This document shows, piece after piece, positions 26,445-34,145 of a stretch of DNA of 64,000 bases (the stretch's first letter is position 1; each line of letters starts with the position of its first letter). The position numbers and the translations under genes were made by a program. The notes beneath the pieces are model-generated. The model was not told where the DNA came from, did no database searches, and was given only the letters and a program-made list of their open reading frames with translations. The DNA lies in contig NZ_VCRA01000014.1 of NCBI RefSeq assembly GCF_005938385.1, positions 141,428 to 205,427 of the forward strand. Direction: 5' to 3'. The stretch is from Paenibacillus mesophilus (GTDB lineage: Bacteria; Bacillota; Bacilli; Paenibacillales; NBRC-103111).

Positions 26445-29400
26445 TTAATCGTTCGGCATCGTAACGGTAATGCTGGTCTTGGCCCCGAAATGGGTGACGG
26501 TATACAAGTTGTCCCCGGGATCCTTCTCGATCTTCAAGTCCTCTCCAGCAATATGCAGCGGCCGCGGCCCGTACAGCTTGATCTGCTGCATGCCGTCGGA
26601 GTCGAGCCGGATCGTCCAGGCGGTGCCGTTGTCCTCGATCCGGACGGGAACGTTGGAGCGGACGATATGGAACGGTTCGGCCCCCCAGTTGACGGAGACG
26701 CTCGTCAGACGGCGCAGGCCGAGTCCGACGTACAGCTTGTCCCCTTTTTTCGTAAAGGCGGGAGAGTCCGTTGCGAACGGATAGTCCGCATAGCGTTCAC
26801 CCGGCTCGAATACGACGCCGGCCGTATCGCGGTATTCCCCGGCCATGCCCGGTACTTGATCGGTGTTGGCCGAGATGGACAGCGTCAAGTGCAGGCCTTT
26901 GCCGAATTTCGTTTTCAGCTTATCGATCGCATAGACGAGCCAAGGGCGCTCCACCCGGATATCGCTTTTCATCGTGGCAAGGAACGAGCGGGCCATTTGC
27001 GGCTCGGCCATAAAGTTGTAGTCGTAAGACGTCCGCAGCTCGTCGAAAAACCTTACGAACGTGTTCATCATATTCTGTTTATCCGGATCGTTGTACTGAT
27101 ATTCGATATGCTCGAAATAATCGATCGGCATGTCCAGCATCGCGAACGATCTATAAATGTCCGTCGTTCCGCCCTTGTCGTCCAGCTTGAACATGAAGCC
27201 GGGCGCATGAAGCAGCATTGGCGTCTTCAGACGGTCATCGTCCAGCAGGAAAGGGAAGCTCCAGATGAAGTCCTGGCCCCACTGCGGCTCTGTCGGGCTG
27301 TCGGACGGCTTGAAGCCGAAGTTGTACCAGATGTCGGCTTCATTCTCGTTGCGCAGCGTCTGCAGCCGGTCGGCCTGATTGATGCGCCAAGTATGCTGGT
27401 TCGTTCCCGTCTGGGTCCATGGCAGGCCGAGCGCGGCGAACGACTTTCGTTGCAGCTGCAGCTCCAGCTTCTCCTGCTCGGAGCTGAGGAAGCTGTGCAC
27501 GTATACGTGCGGGACGATTTCCAGCTTGTTCTTGCCGGCGTAATCGAGAAACTCCTGCAGCTCTTTCTTGAAAGGAAAGGCGGGATCGTCGACCGGAACC
27601 GGCTTGCTGTACTGCAGCTGTCCTACGATCAAATCTTCCTTGCCGTCATGATTCAGGTCGGCCCAGAGCGGCACCGAGTACTGCCCGCCGACGAGCGCTT
27701 TCGTGCCCATCTGGTTGTTCGTCCGGCCTTGAATCGGTCCTTGCAGCAGCCAATTGCCCGCACTCCGGGTGTATACGAGAAGATCGCCTTCGCTATTGCC
27801 TATAACGAGATCGGGGATCTTGTCTCCATCCATATCGCGGACAGCCGGTGCCGCATAGGCGGCTTTAATTTGGAACAAAGGCCGGGCCTGGCCAAATTGC
27901 AGCGGCTTGCCGGGAATGCCGGAGTAAGCCGTGAGCTGCCCGTCCGCATCGCCGACGACGAGATCGATCGTTCCGTCCCCGTCGATATCGCCGATTCCCG
28001 GAGCCGAGTGGGAACCCGCCCGAATCGGCTGACCGTCGGACAGCAGAGGGACGGCGGAGGCGAAAGCCCCTTTCCTTTGCTGGAGCAGGGCGACGACGCT
28101 GCCATCCTTGCTTCCGACGACCAGATCGGTCAAGCCGTCGCCGTTCAAGTCCGCCGCCGTTACCGTCGAGTAGCCTGCAGTGCGGAACGTCTGCCCGTTC
28201 GCAAGCTTCAGCTGCTGCGGCGCTCCGAAGCCGTCGGGATAAGCGGTCCCCTCGGGTACCATTTGGGTGGACACTTGTTTCCCCGCGTTTTGGTAACGAT
28301 ATATATAGCCGTCGAAGCTGCCGACGATCAGATCAGCCAACCCGTCGCCGTTTAAATCGGCAAGGGAAGGATAGGCCCGGTACGGAAGCTCCAGCTTCAT
28401 CCCCAGCTGGTTTTTGCCGGGGTACAGGCCGACCGTGAGCGGAATGTTCTCACTCGTGACGAGCGTGCCGCTCGAATAGAAGGAGTTCGGAAACTCTCCG
28501 ACGAATTGCGGCTTCGCCGTCGTTCCCGTATTCAGATGGACCGTAATGCCTTCGTACCAATGATGCCAGTCGAACGACGAGCGAACGAGCGAGAACGAAG
28601 GGATTTGATTGTACGTTTTGAGCTGCTCCGCCCATGCGATCCCTTCTTTATGCTCGATCGCGGGAAGGGCTTCGAAATGGTTCTGATAGGCCATGGCCGG
28701 CCGGCCGTAAGGGCCGAATACTTTTTTCAGGCTGTATCCGAGCGTTTCCTTCGAGACGTACGACAAATATTCGTTGCGGAGCAGATGATTCGCCGCGGCG
28801 AAAGCGAAATGGAAATACGGCTCCTGCGGCAGCCCCGTCTTGAATTCGAAGTATAGCGAACGTCCTGGCTGCTTGAGCGACACATCGTGCTTGGCCGCTT
28901 TCGTCGGAAAGCCTTTGGTTGCGTCCATCCCGCTTTGCAGATCGAAGCCGGTAATAAAATACCGGTTCGGCAGGAAGGTGCTCGCCGCCAGCACGGTGCC
29001 CAGCCCGTACCGGTTGACCGTGTACAGCGCTTGCCCGTTCATCGATACGAGCGGCTCCGCCGTCGAAGGAACGATCGCGAGCCCCCAATCGAATCCCGGC
29101 ATCATCGTATCCATATCGGTTATGTAGCCATGTGCGGTAAAGTTGTCCGCAAATTGCTTGAATACGTCTTGCATGCCTTGCAAATTTCCCCGTACTTGCG
29201 GGTAGTCGAACTTCGGCTTAACGGCCCCCTTGACGGGTGTGAGGTCGGCTGCGCCGAGAAGGGACTTGGGCAAATCGTTCAGCAGCTCGTTCTCTACGAA
29301 CAAATGGCCGCCTTGCTTCACATAGGCTTCCAGATCGGGTATGGCTTCCCGCAGTGCGGGCGTTTGCTTCAAGGAAACGTCCAAATAAACGGCATCGTAA

Positions 29401-29624
29401 GACTGAAGCCGCTTCGCATCGAACGTATCGAGAGAAAGTCGGCTCACATCGGCATTTGCTACAATCGCTTGTTGGAAATTCAGATAAGCCGCCCGGTCGT
29501 AAGCATCCCCCCCGCTTGCGTACAGCAGCCGAACCCGCTCCTGCTTGTGGCCGAATACGAGCGCGAACACTGCGACTAGCAGCAGGAGCCCGACGAACCA
29601 GGCCGCTTTTTTGCGCAATGACAA
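26445..29624 (-). CDS. Large anchored FG-GAP/VCBS propeller protein with deacetylase-like flanks
   Basis: The 1059-residue protein starts with a membrane anchor (about 7-25). Residues about 30-240 resemble a class I amidotransferase-like fold (YLDVSLKQTPALREA, YVKQGGHLFVEN). Five FG-GAP/VCBS repeats with calcium loops (DLNGDGLADLIVG, DLNGDGLTDLVVG, DIDGDGTIDLVVG, DMDGDKIPDLVIG, DLNHDGKEDLIVG) span about 418-670. The parts before (about 300-360) and after (about 680-970, with IVPHVYVHSF) look like halves of a TIM-barrel deacetylase or glycosidase, but this is a weak inference. The TTG start has a GAGGG site 6 bases upstream. As first gene of the operon it may modify or bind the polymer that is aminoacylated. 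Confidence 0.8.
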   Translation of the reverse strand: MSLRKKAAWFVGLLLLVAVFALVFGHKQERVRLLYASGGDAYDRAAYLNFQQAIVANADVSRLSLDTFDAKRLQSYDAVYLDVSLKQTPALREAIPDLEAYVKQGGHLFVENELLNDLPKSLLGAADLTPVKGAVKPKFDYPQVRGNLQGMQDVFKQFADNFTAHGYITDMDTMMPGFDWGLAIVPSTAEPLVSMNGQALYTVNRYGLGTVLAASTFLPNRYFITGFDLQSGMDATKGFPTKAAKHDVSLKQPGRSLYFEFKTGLPQEPYFHFAFAAANHLLRNEYLSYVSKETLGYSLKKVFGPYGRPAMAYQNHFEALPAIEHKEGIAWAEQLKTYNQIPSFSLVRSSFDWHHWYEGITVHLNTGTTAKPQFVGEFPNSFYSSGTLVTSENIPLTVGLYPGKNQLGMKLELPYRAYPSLADLNGDGLADLIVGSFDGYIYRYQNAGKQVSTQMVPEGTAYPDGFGAPQQLKLANGQTFRTAGYSTVTAADLNGDGLTDLVVGSKDGSVVALLQQRKGAFASAVPLLSDGQPIRAGSHSAPGIGDIDGDGTIDLVVGDADGQLTAYSGIPGKPLQFGQARPLFQIKAAYAAPAVRDMDGDKIPDLVIGNSEGDLLVYTRSAGNWLLQGPIQGRTNNQMGTKALVGGQYSVPLWADLNHDGKEDLIVGQLQYSKPVPVDDPAFPFKKELQEFLDYAGKNKLEIVPHVYVHSFLSSEQEKLELQLQRKSFAALGLPWTQTGTNQHTWRINQADRLQTLRNENEADIWYNFGFKPSDSPTEPQWGQDFIWSFPFLLDDDRLKTPMLLHAPGFMFKLDDKGGTTDIYRSFAMLDMPIDYFEHIEYQYNDPDKQNMMNTFVRFFDELRTSYDYNFMAEPQMARSFLATMKSDIRVERPWLVYAIDKLKTKFGKGLHLTLSISANTDQVPGMAGEYRDTAGVVFEPGERYADYPFATDSPAFTKKGDKLYVGLGLRRLTSVSVNWGAEPFHIVRSNVPVRIEDNGTAWTIRLDSDGMQQIKLYGPRPLHIAGEDLKIEKDPGDNLYTVTHFGAKTSITVTMPND

Positions 29625-29702
29625 GGCAATCCCTCAAAACTTGTAGAATAGTCGTTCCATGAATGTTTGAAAACATCGTCAACCTGTGTAAGGACTAGTG
29701 CC

Positions 29703-29731
29703 ATTATAGCATTTCAGGCGTTGCTTGTTAA
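29703..29731 (-). promoter_or_regulatory. Sigma-A promoter of the aminoacylation operon
   Basis: On the minus strand TTAACA, a 17-base spacer and TATAAT (plus 29726-29731 and 29703-29708) form a near-consensus promoter with an extended TGC before the -10. It lies about 75 bases before the start of the 1059-residue protein gene. Confidence 0.85.
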
Positions 29732-29836
29732 ACATTTGACGACGGCGGCGGCAGAAAGTTGCCGATTCGTCTCCACTTTTGTCGATACATTCGATATAAT
29801 TCGAGGCAAGAGTTCCGTTTGGAGGAGGATGCACCC

Positions 29837-30820
29837 ATGGAGAAAAAAATGGTAGTTTGCTTGGGCGAGCTGTTGATCGATTTCGTGCCTCAGTCGAATG
29901 GGTTGCCTTTATCGCAAGTCGATACGTTTCATCGAGCGGCCGGCGGCGCTCCCGCCAATGTCGCCGCGGCGGTAGCCAAGCTTGGAGGCCGTTCGCGGTT
30001 TATCGGGAAGGTCGGCCGCGATCCGTTCGGGGATTATTTGCATACCGCCTTAGGGGAGGCCGGCGTAGAGCCGGCGCTTGTCGCAACGGACGAGGCCCGG
30101 ACCGGACTCGCGTTCGTGTCGCTGCGGGAAGACGGCGAGCGCGACTTCGTGTTTTTCCGCAATCCGGCGGCGGATATGCTGCTGCGCAAGGATGAGGTGG
30201 AAGACGCCTGGCTGCAGGACGCGGCGATTTTCCACTTCGGATCGGTATCGCTTATAGCGGAGCCGTGCCGGACGGCGACGCTGGATGCGGCGAGACGGGC
30301 TAGAGCGTTCGGCGCGCTCGTTTCTTACGACCCGAACGTCAGGCTGCCGCTGTGGGCGAATGCGGATTTTGCCCGGCGAACGATACTCGATCAGCTGCCG
30401 TCGGCCGATCTTGTCAAAGTGAGCGAGGATGAAATCGGCTTCCTGTACGGTGGCGTCAGCATCGAAGAAGGCGCGCGGCTTATGCTCGGACTAGGCCCGA
30501 GCTGTGTCGTCGTGACGCTCGGCGCGGCTGGCTGCCGCGTATTTACGCAGACGGGGGACGTAACCGTTCCAGGCGTACGAGTGGAGCCGGTCGATACGAC
30601 CGGAGCGGGCGACGGCTTCGTCGGCGGACTGCTGTGGGGGCTTGCGGATGCCGGAGTCCAGGCGGCCTCACTCGGCGAGGCGCTGGCCGACCCGACGTTT
30701 GCGGTCGACGCGCTCCGTTTCGCCAATGCGGTTGGAGCGCTCGCGACGACGAAGCGGGGCGCCATACCGGCGCTGCCTACGCGGAGCGAGGTCGTAGAGA
30801 AGCTGGGCGGGGAGGCGTAA
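29837..30820 (+). CDS. PfkB family sugar kinase, probable fructokinase
   Basis: The 327-residue protein has the ribokinase fold: the N-terminal GG motif in FHRAAGGAPANVAAAVAKLGG and the C-terminal signature DTTGAGDGFVGG, where the Asp of GAGD is the catalytic base. It phosphorylates a sugar, most like fructokinase (sucrose or fructose use), with ATP. ATG at 29837 has GGAGGAGG upstream. A TATAAT lies at 29795-29800 without a good -35. The phosphoesterase gene follows 3 bases after its stop codon. Confidence 0.88.
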   Translation: MEKKMVVCLGELLIDFVPQSNGLPLSQVDTFHRAAGGAPANVAAAVAKLGGRSRFIGKVGRDPFGDYLHTALGEAGVEPALVATDEARTGLAFVSLREDGERDFVFFRNPAADMLLRKDEVEDAWLQDAAIFHFGSVSLIAEPCRTATLDAARRARAFGALVSYDPNVRLPLWANADFARRTILDQLPSADLVKVSEDEIGFLYGGVSIEEGARLMLGLGPSCVVVTLGAAGCRVFTQTGDVTVPGVRVEPVDTTGAGDGFVGGLLWGLADAGVQAASLGEALADPTFAVDALRFANAVGALATTKRGAIPALPTRSEVVEKLGGEA

Positions 30821-30823
30821 CGG

Positions 30824-31333
30824 GTGGCCGACGTCTTCTTTATATCCGACCATCATTTCGGGCACAAGCACATTATCGATTTCGAATCGAGACCGTTCGG
30901 CGATGTGGAGGAAATGACCGAGAAGATGATTGCGAAATGGAACGCCGTCGTAGGCGCGGACGACCGTGTCTTTCATTTGGGCGACTTCTCTTTTCTGAAC
31001 AAGGAGAAAACAAGCGCTATCGTCGACCGGTTGAATGGGACGAAGACATTGATCATGGGCAATCACGATCGCGGAAGGTCCCGGTCGTGGTGGTTGGATG
31101 TCGGATTCCACGAGGTAAGCGAATACCCGATCGTATACGGGGGGTTCTTCTTTCTGTCGCACGAGCCGATGTATATGAATAAACATATACCTTACGTGAA
31201 TATCCATGGGCACATCCATGGACAGAAATACGAGAGCAGCCAATATGTCAACGTAAGCGTGGAGCATTGGGACTACACACCCGTTACGTTTGAGGCAATC
31301 AAGCGCATGGTCGTGCCGAGCGAGGAGCAGTAG
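30824..31333 (+). CDS. Calcineurin-like metallophosphoesterase
   Basis: The 169-residue protein shows all metal-site motifs of the family: SDHHFGH, GDFS, GNHD, a SHEP histidine and GHIHG. It probably acts on a small phosphomonoester or nucleotide in the cytoplasm; the substrate is unknown. The GTG start at 30824 follows GGGGAGG. It is co-transcribed with the sugar kinase. Short family members of this type are widespread and poorly characterised. Confidence 0.85.
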   Translation: MADVFFISDHHFGHKHIIDFESRPFGDVEEMTEKMIAKWNAVVGADDRVFHLGDFSFLNKEKTSAIVDRLNGTKTLIMGNHDRGRSRSWWLDVGFHEVSEYPIVYGGFFFLSHEPMYMNKHIPYVNIHGHIHGQKYESSQYVNVSVEHWDYTPVTFEAIKRMVVPSEEQ

Positions 31334-31453
31334 CGCCCGCCCGAATCGATCCAATTTGCTCCGATGGCATTACCAGCCCCTTTTCTGGTAAACTAATAGG
31401 ATAAGGGGGGGCGGAATCGAGCCGCTCCATGCAAGCATTGGAGGAACGAAACT

Positions 31454-33988
31454 ATGCGCGAAGACATTCGCATCGAACATATCGAGCTGCTGGCGCCGGC
31501 CGGCGATTGGGACTGCCTGAGGGCGGCTGTGGCGAACGGAGCCGACGCCGTCTTCTTCGGCGTGGACAAATTCAATGCCCGCGTACGGGCCAAAAACTTT
31601 ACGATGGACGAGCTGCCCGACATTATGTCCTTTCTGCACCTGTACGGGGTAAAAGGGTTCGTCACGTTCAACATTCTTGTGTTCGAGGAGGAGCTGAACG
31701 ACGCCAAGAAGCTGGTCGAGGCGTGCATCGACGCGGGCGTTGACGCGGTCATCGTCCAGGACCTCGGACTGGTCAAGCTGATCCGGGACATTTCCCCGGA
31801 CTTCCCGATCCACGGCTCGACGCAGATGACGATCACTTCTCCGGAGGCGGTCGAGTTCACGAAGCCGTTCGATATCGAGAGGGTCGTGCTCGGGCGCGAA
31901 AATAATTTGAAGCAAATCAAGCAGATCGGCGACCAGGCGAAGCTGCCGATGGAAGTATTCGTACACGGAGCGCTGTGCGTATCGTATTCGGGCCAATGCT
32001 TGACGTCGGAAATGTGGGGCGGACGTTCGGCCAATCGCGGGGAATGCGCGCAAGCGTGCCGACTTCCGTACGATTTGATGGTAGACGGCGTGCAGAAGCC
32101 TATGGGCGATGTCGCATACTTGCTGTCGCCGAAAGATTTGGCCGCTCTGGAGCTCGTGCCGGAGCTGATCGAAGCCGGGGTGACCTCGTTCAAAATCGAG
32201 GGCCGCCTCAAATCGCCCGAATATGTGGCGAACGTTGTCGGCAAATACCGCAAGGCGATCGACAGCTATTTCGCGGGACGCGACCCGAAGCCGACGAAGG
32301 AAGAGCTGCGCGAGCTGCAGCAAAGCTTCTCGCGGGGCTTCACCTACGGGTTCCTGAAGGGGACGAACAACAAGCAGCTGGTAGAGGGCACCTTTCCGAA
32401 AAGCCGCGGCGTATACCTCGGCCGGGTGAAGCAGCTTCTGCGCGACGGCGTAATATGCGAGCTGGAAGCGCCGCTGAAGCGTGGAGACGGCATTGTCTTC
32501 GACGCCGGAGATCCGACGAAACCCGAGGAAGGCGGGCGGGTATACGATATCCGGCGCAAAGGGCAGAAGCTCGAGGGCGAGGCGATAGGAGGCTTGATCG
32601 AGATCGTGCCGGGGAGAAACGATGTCGATTTGAAGCGGGTGCGCGTCGGCGACCGGATATGGAAAACAAGCGATCCGCATTTGGATAAAAGATTGCGGCA
32701 AACGTTCGAGACGGATAAGCCGTACCGCGTATTTCCCGTAACCGTCAAGGTGACCGGACGGCTGGGACAGCCGCTTCAGTCCGTATGGACCGACGAGCGG
32801 ACAGGGCAATCGGTGGAAGTGCATTCGGAGCTGCATCTCGTGCAAGCGGAGAAAAGGCCGATGGACCGGGCGCTGTTCGAGGAGCAGTTCGGACGGCTCG
32901 GCGGCACGACCTGCTTCTTGAACGGACTGGAGCTCGATCTGGAAGGATCGCTCATTATTCCGATGAGAGAGCTGAATCAGATGCGCCGCCTCGCGGTCGA
33001 GCAGCTGGAGGAGACCCGCCAGAAGCCGCGCAAGTATATGAAGCGCAGCGTGGACGTCTATGCGGATGCGCATCGCCAAGTGCCGATCGGGGCATTCTCG
33101 GCAGAAGCCGCGGGCGCTCGCACGCAGCAGCCGCGTCTGATAGCGCTGTGCCGCAATCTGGAGCAGGTGAAGGCGGTATTGACTACCGATGTAGAGTGGA
33201 TTTACGCCGACTTCGAATTTATTAAGCAGTACCCGGCCGCTATGGAAGCGGTTCGCGCAGCAGGCAGGAAAATCGCTTTGGCTACGCCGCGTATCCATAT
33301 GCCGGGCGAAACCGGGTATTTCAAAAATATGCTGAATCTTCGACCGGACGCCATGCTCGTACGGAACACCGGAGCGATGTATTTCTTCATGAAGCACCGC
33401 GCGGAGAGCAAGGACGGTTACCGGCCGGAGCTGATCGGCGATTTCTCGCTTAACGCGGTGAATCACAAGACGGTCGACCTGTTCGTCGATGCCGGCTGCA
33501 GCCGGGTAACGCCTTCGTACGACCTGAACATCCAGCAAATGATCGATTTGCTTCGTCGGACCGATCCTTCGCACCTGGAAATCGTGATCCATCAGCATTT
33601 GCCGATGTTCCATACGGAGCACTGCGTTTACTGTACATTCTTGAGCGAAGGAACGGATTTTACGAACTGTGGACGTCCTTGCGAGGATCATCGCGTTTCG
33701 CTGCAGGACCGAATCGGCATGTCCCACCCGGTCCGCGTTGATGAAGGATGCCGCAATACGGTATACAACGCGATCGAACAATCCGGCGCGGAATATTTGC
33801 CGCAGTTCCGCGAGCTGGGTCTCGAGACGTATCGGGTGGAGTTTCTGGAAGAATCGCCGGATCAAGTGCGCGAGGTGCTCGATCTGTACAGCCGTGCGCT
33901 GCAAGGAACGATCAGCGGTACAAGCGTATGGCGCACGCTCAAAGCGACGAACCAGCTCGGCGTTACGCGGGGGCAGCTCGTCAAGTAG
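31454..33988 (+). CDS. U32 family protein with DUF3656-like middle, RlhA-like
   Basis: The 844-residue protein begins with a U32 domain (about 10-300, ELLAPAGDWDCLRAAVANGAD and FVHGALCVSYSGQC, with a cysteine cluster CLTSEMWGG...GECAQAC) and continues with a DUF3656-like region (about 300-530) and a second TIM-barrel-like region (about 550-800, CVYCTF...NCGRPC). In E. coli RlhA of this type hydroxylates 23S rRNA C2501, and relatives TrhP/YrrN-O act on tRNA uridine 34. A peptidase role is doubtful. The protein is longer than E. coli RlhA. GGAGG precedes the ATG at 31454. Confidence 0.85.
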   Translation: MREDIRIEHIELLAPAGDWDCLRAAVANGADAVFFGVDKFNARVRAKNFTMDELPDIMSFLHLYGVKGFVTFNILVFEEELNDAKKLVEACIDAGVDAVIVQDLGLVKLIRDISPDFPIHGSTQMTITSPEAVEFTKPFDIERVVLGRENNLKQIKQIGDQAKLPMEVFVHGALCVSYSGQCLTSEMWGGRSANRGECAQACRLPYDLMVDGVQKPMGDVAYLLSPKDLAALELVPELIEAGVTSFKIEGRLKSPEYVANVVGKYRKAIDSYFAGRDPKPTKEELRELQQSFSRGFTYGFLKGTNNKQLVEGTFPKSRGVYLGRVKQLLRDGVICELEAPLKRGDGIVFDAGDPTKPEEGGRVYDIRRKGQKLEGEAIGGLIEIVPGRNDVDLKRVRVGDRIWKTSDPHLDKRLRQTFETDKPYRVFPVTVKVTGRLGQPLQSVWTDERTGQSVEVHSELHLVQAEKRPMDRALFEEQFGRLGGTTCFLNGLELDLEGSLIIPMRELNQMRRLAVEQLEETRQKPRKYMKRSVDVYADAHRQVPIGAFSAEAAGARTQQPRLIALCRNLEQVKAVLTTDVEWIYADFEFIKQYPAAMEAVRAAGRKIALATPRIHMPGETGYFKNMLNLRPDAMLVRNTGAMYFFMKHRAESKDGYRPELIGDFSLNAVNHKTVDLFVDAGCSRVTPSYDLNIQQMIDLLRRTDPSHLEIVIHQHLPMFHTEHCVYCTFLSEGTDFTNCGRPCEDHRVSLQDRIGMSHPVRVDEGCRNTVYNAIEQSGAEYLPQFRELGLETYRVEFLEESPDQVREVLDLYSRALQGTISGTSVWRTLKATNQLGVTRGQLVK

Positions 33989-33999
33989 ACGGCAGCAAG

Positions 34000-34028
34000 A
34001 AGAGCGGCGGACGCCGTTCTTTTTTTTG
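34000..34028 (+). terminator. Terminator after the U32 gene
   Basis: AAGAGCGGC (34000-34008) pairs with GCCGTTCTT (34013-34021) with one G-T pair, followed by a T-run. Confidence 0.85.
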
Positions 34029-34074
34029 CGCTGCTGCGACCTTTCGAGAGGGGAACCGTATAGTTTGTTGAATA

Positions 34075-34119
34075 AGGAACTTTAACGGAATTCAGGGCAG
34101 TAATTCCGTTAAAGTTCCT
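34075..34119 (+). repeat. Perfect 18-bp inverted repeat
   Basis: AGGAACTTTAACGGAATT (34075-34092) is repeated as its exact reverse complement at 34102-34119 with a 9-base loop. It sits 26 bases before the BTAD regulator start, has no T-run after it, and could be a dispersed palindromic element, an operator or a leader hairpin. Confidence 0.8.
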
Positions 34120-34145
34120 AAGTGACTACAAGGAAACCGCGGTGA

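Noticed and set aside
26490..28355. 621-codon ORF on the plus strand opposite the propeller protein gene
   Set aside because: The minus strand encodes regular FG-GAP repeats; the plus-strand translation is Arg-rich without any motif.
31370..33904. 844-codon ORF on the minus strand opposite the U32 gene
   Set aside because: It mirrors a well-supported gene in a GC-rich region, has no protein family features, and has no proper start site. Its identical length to the U32 protein is chance.
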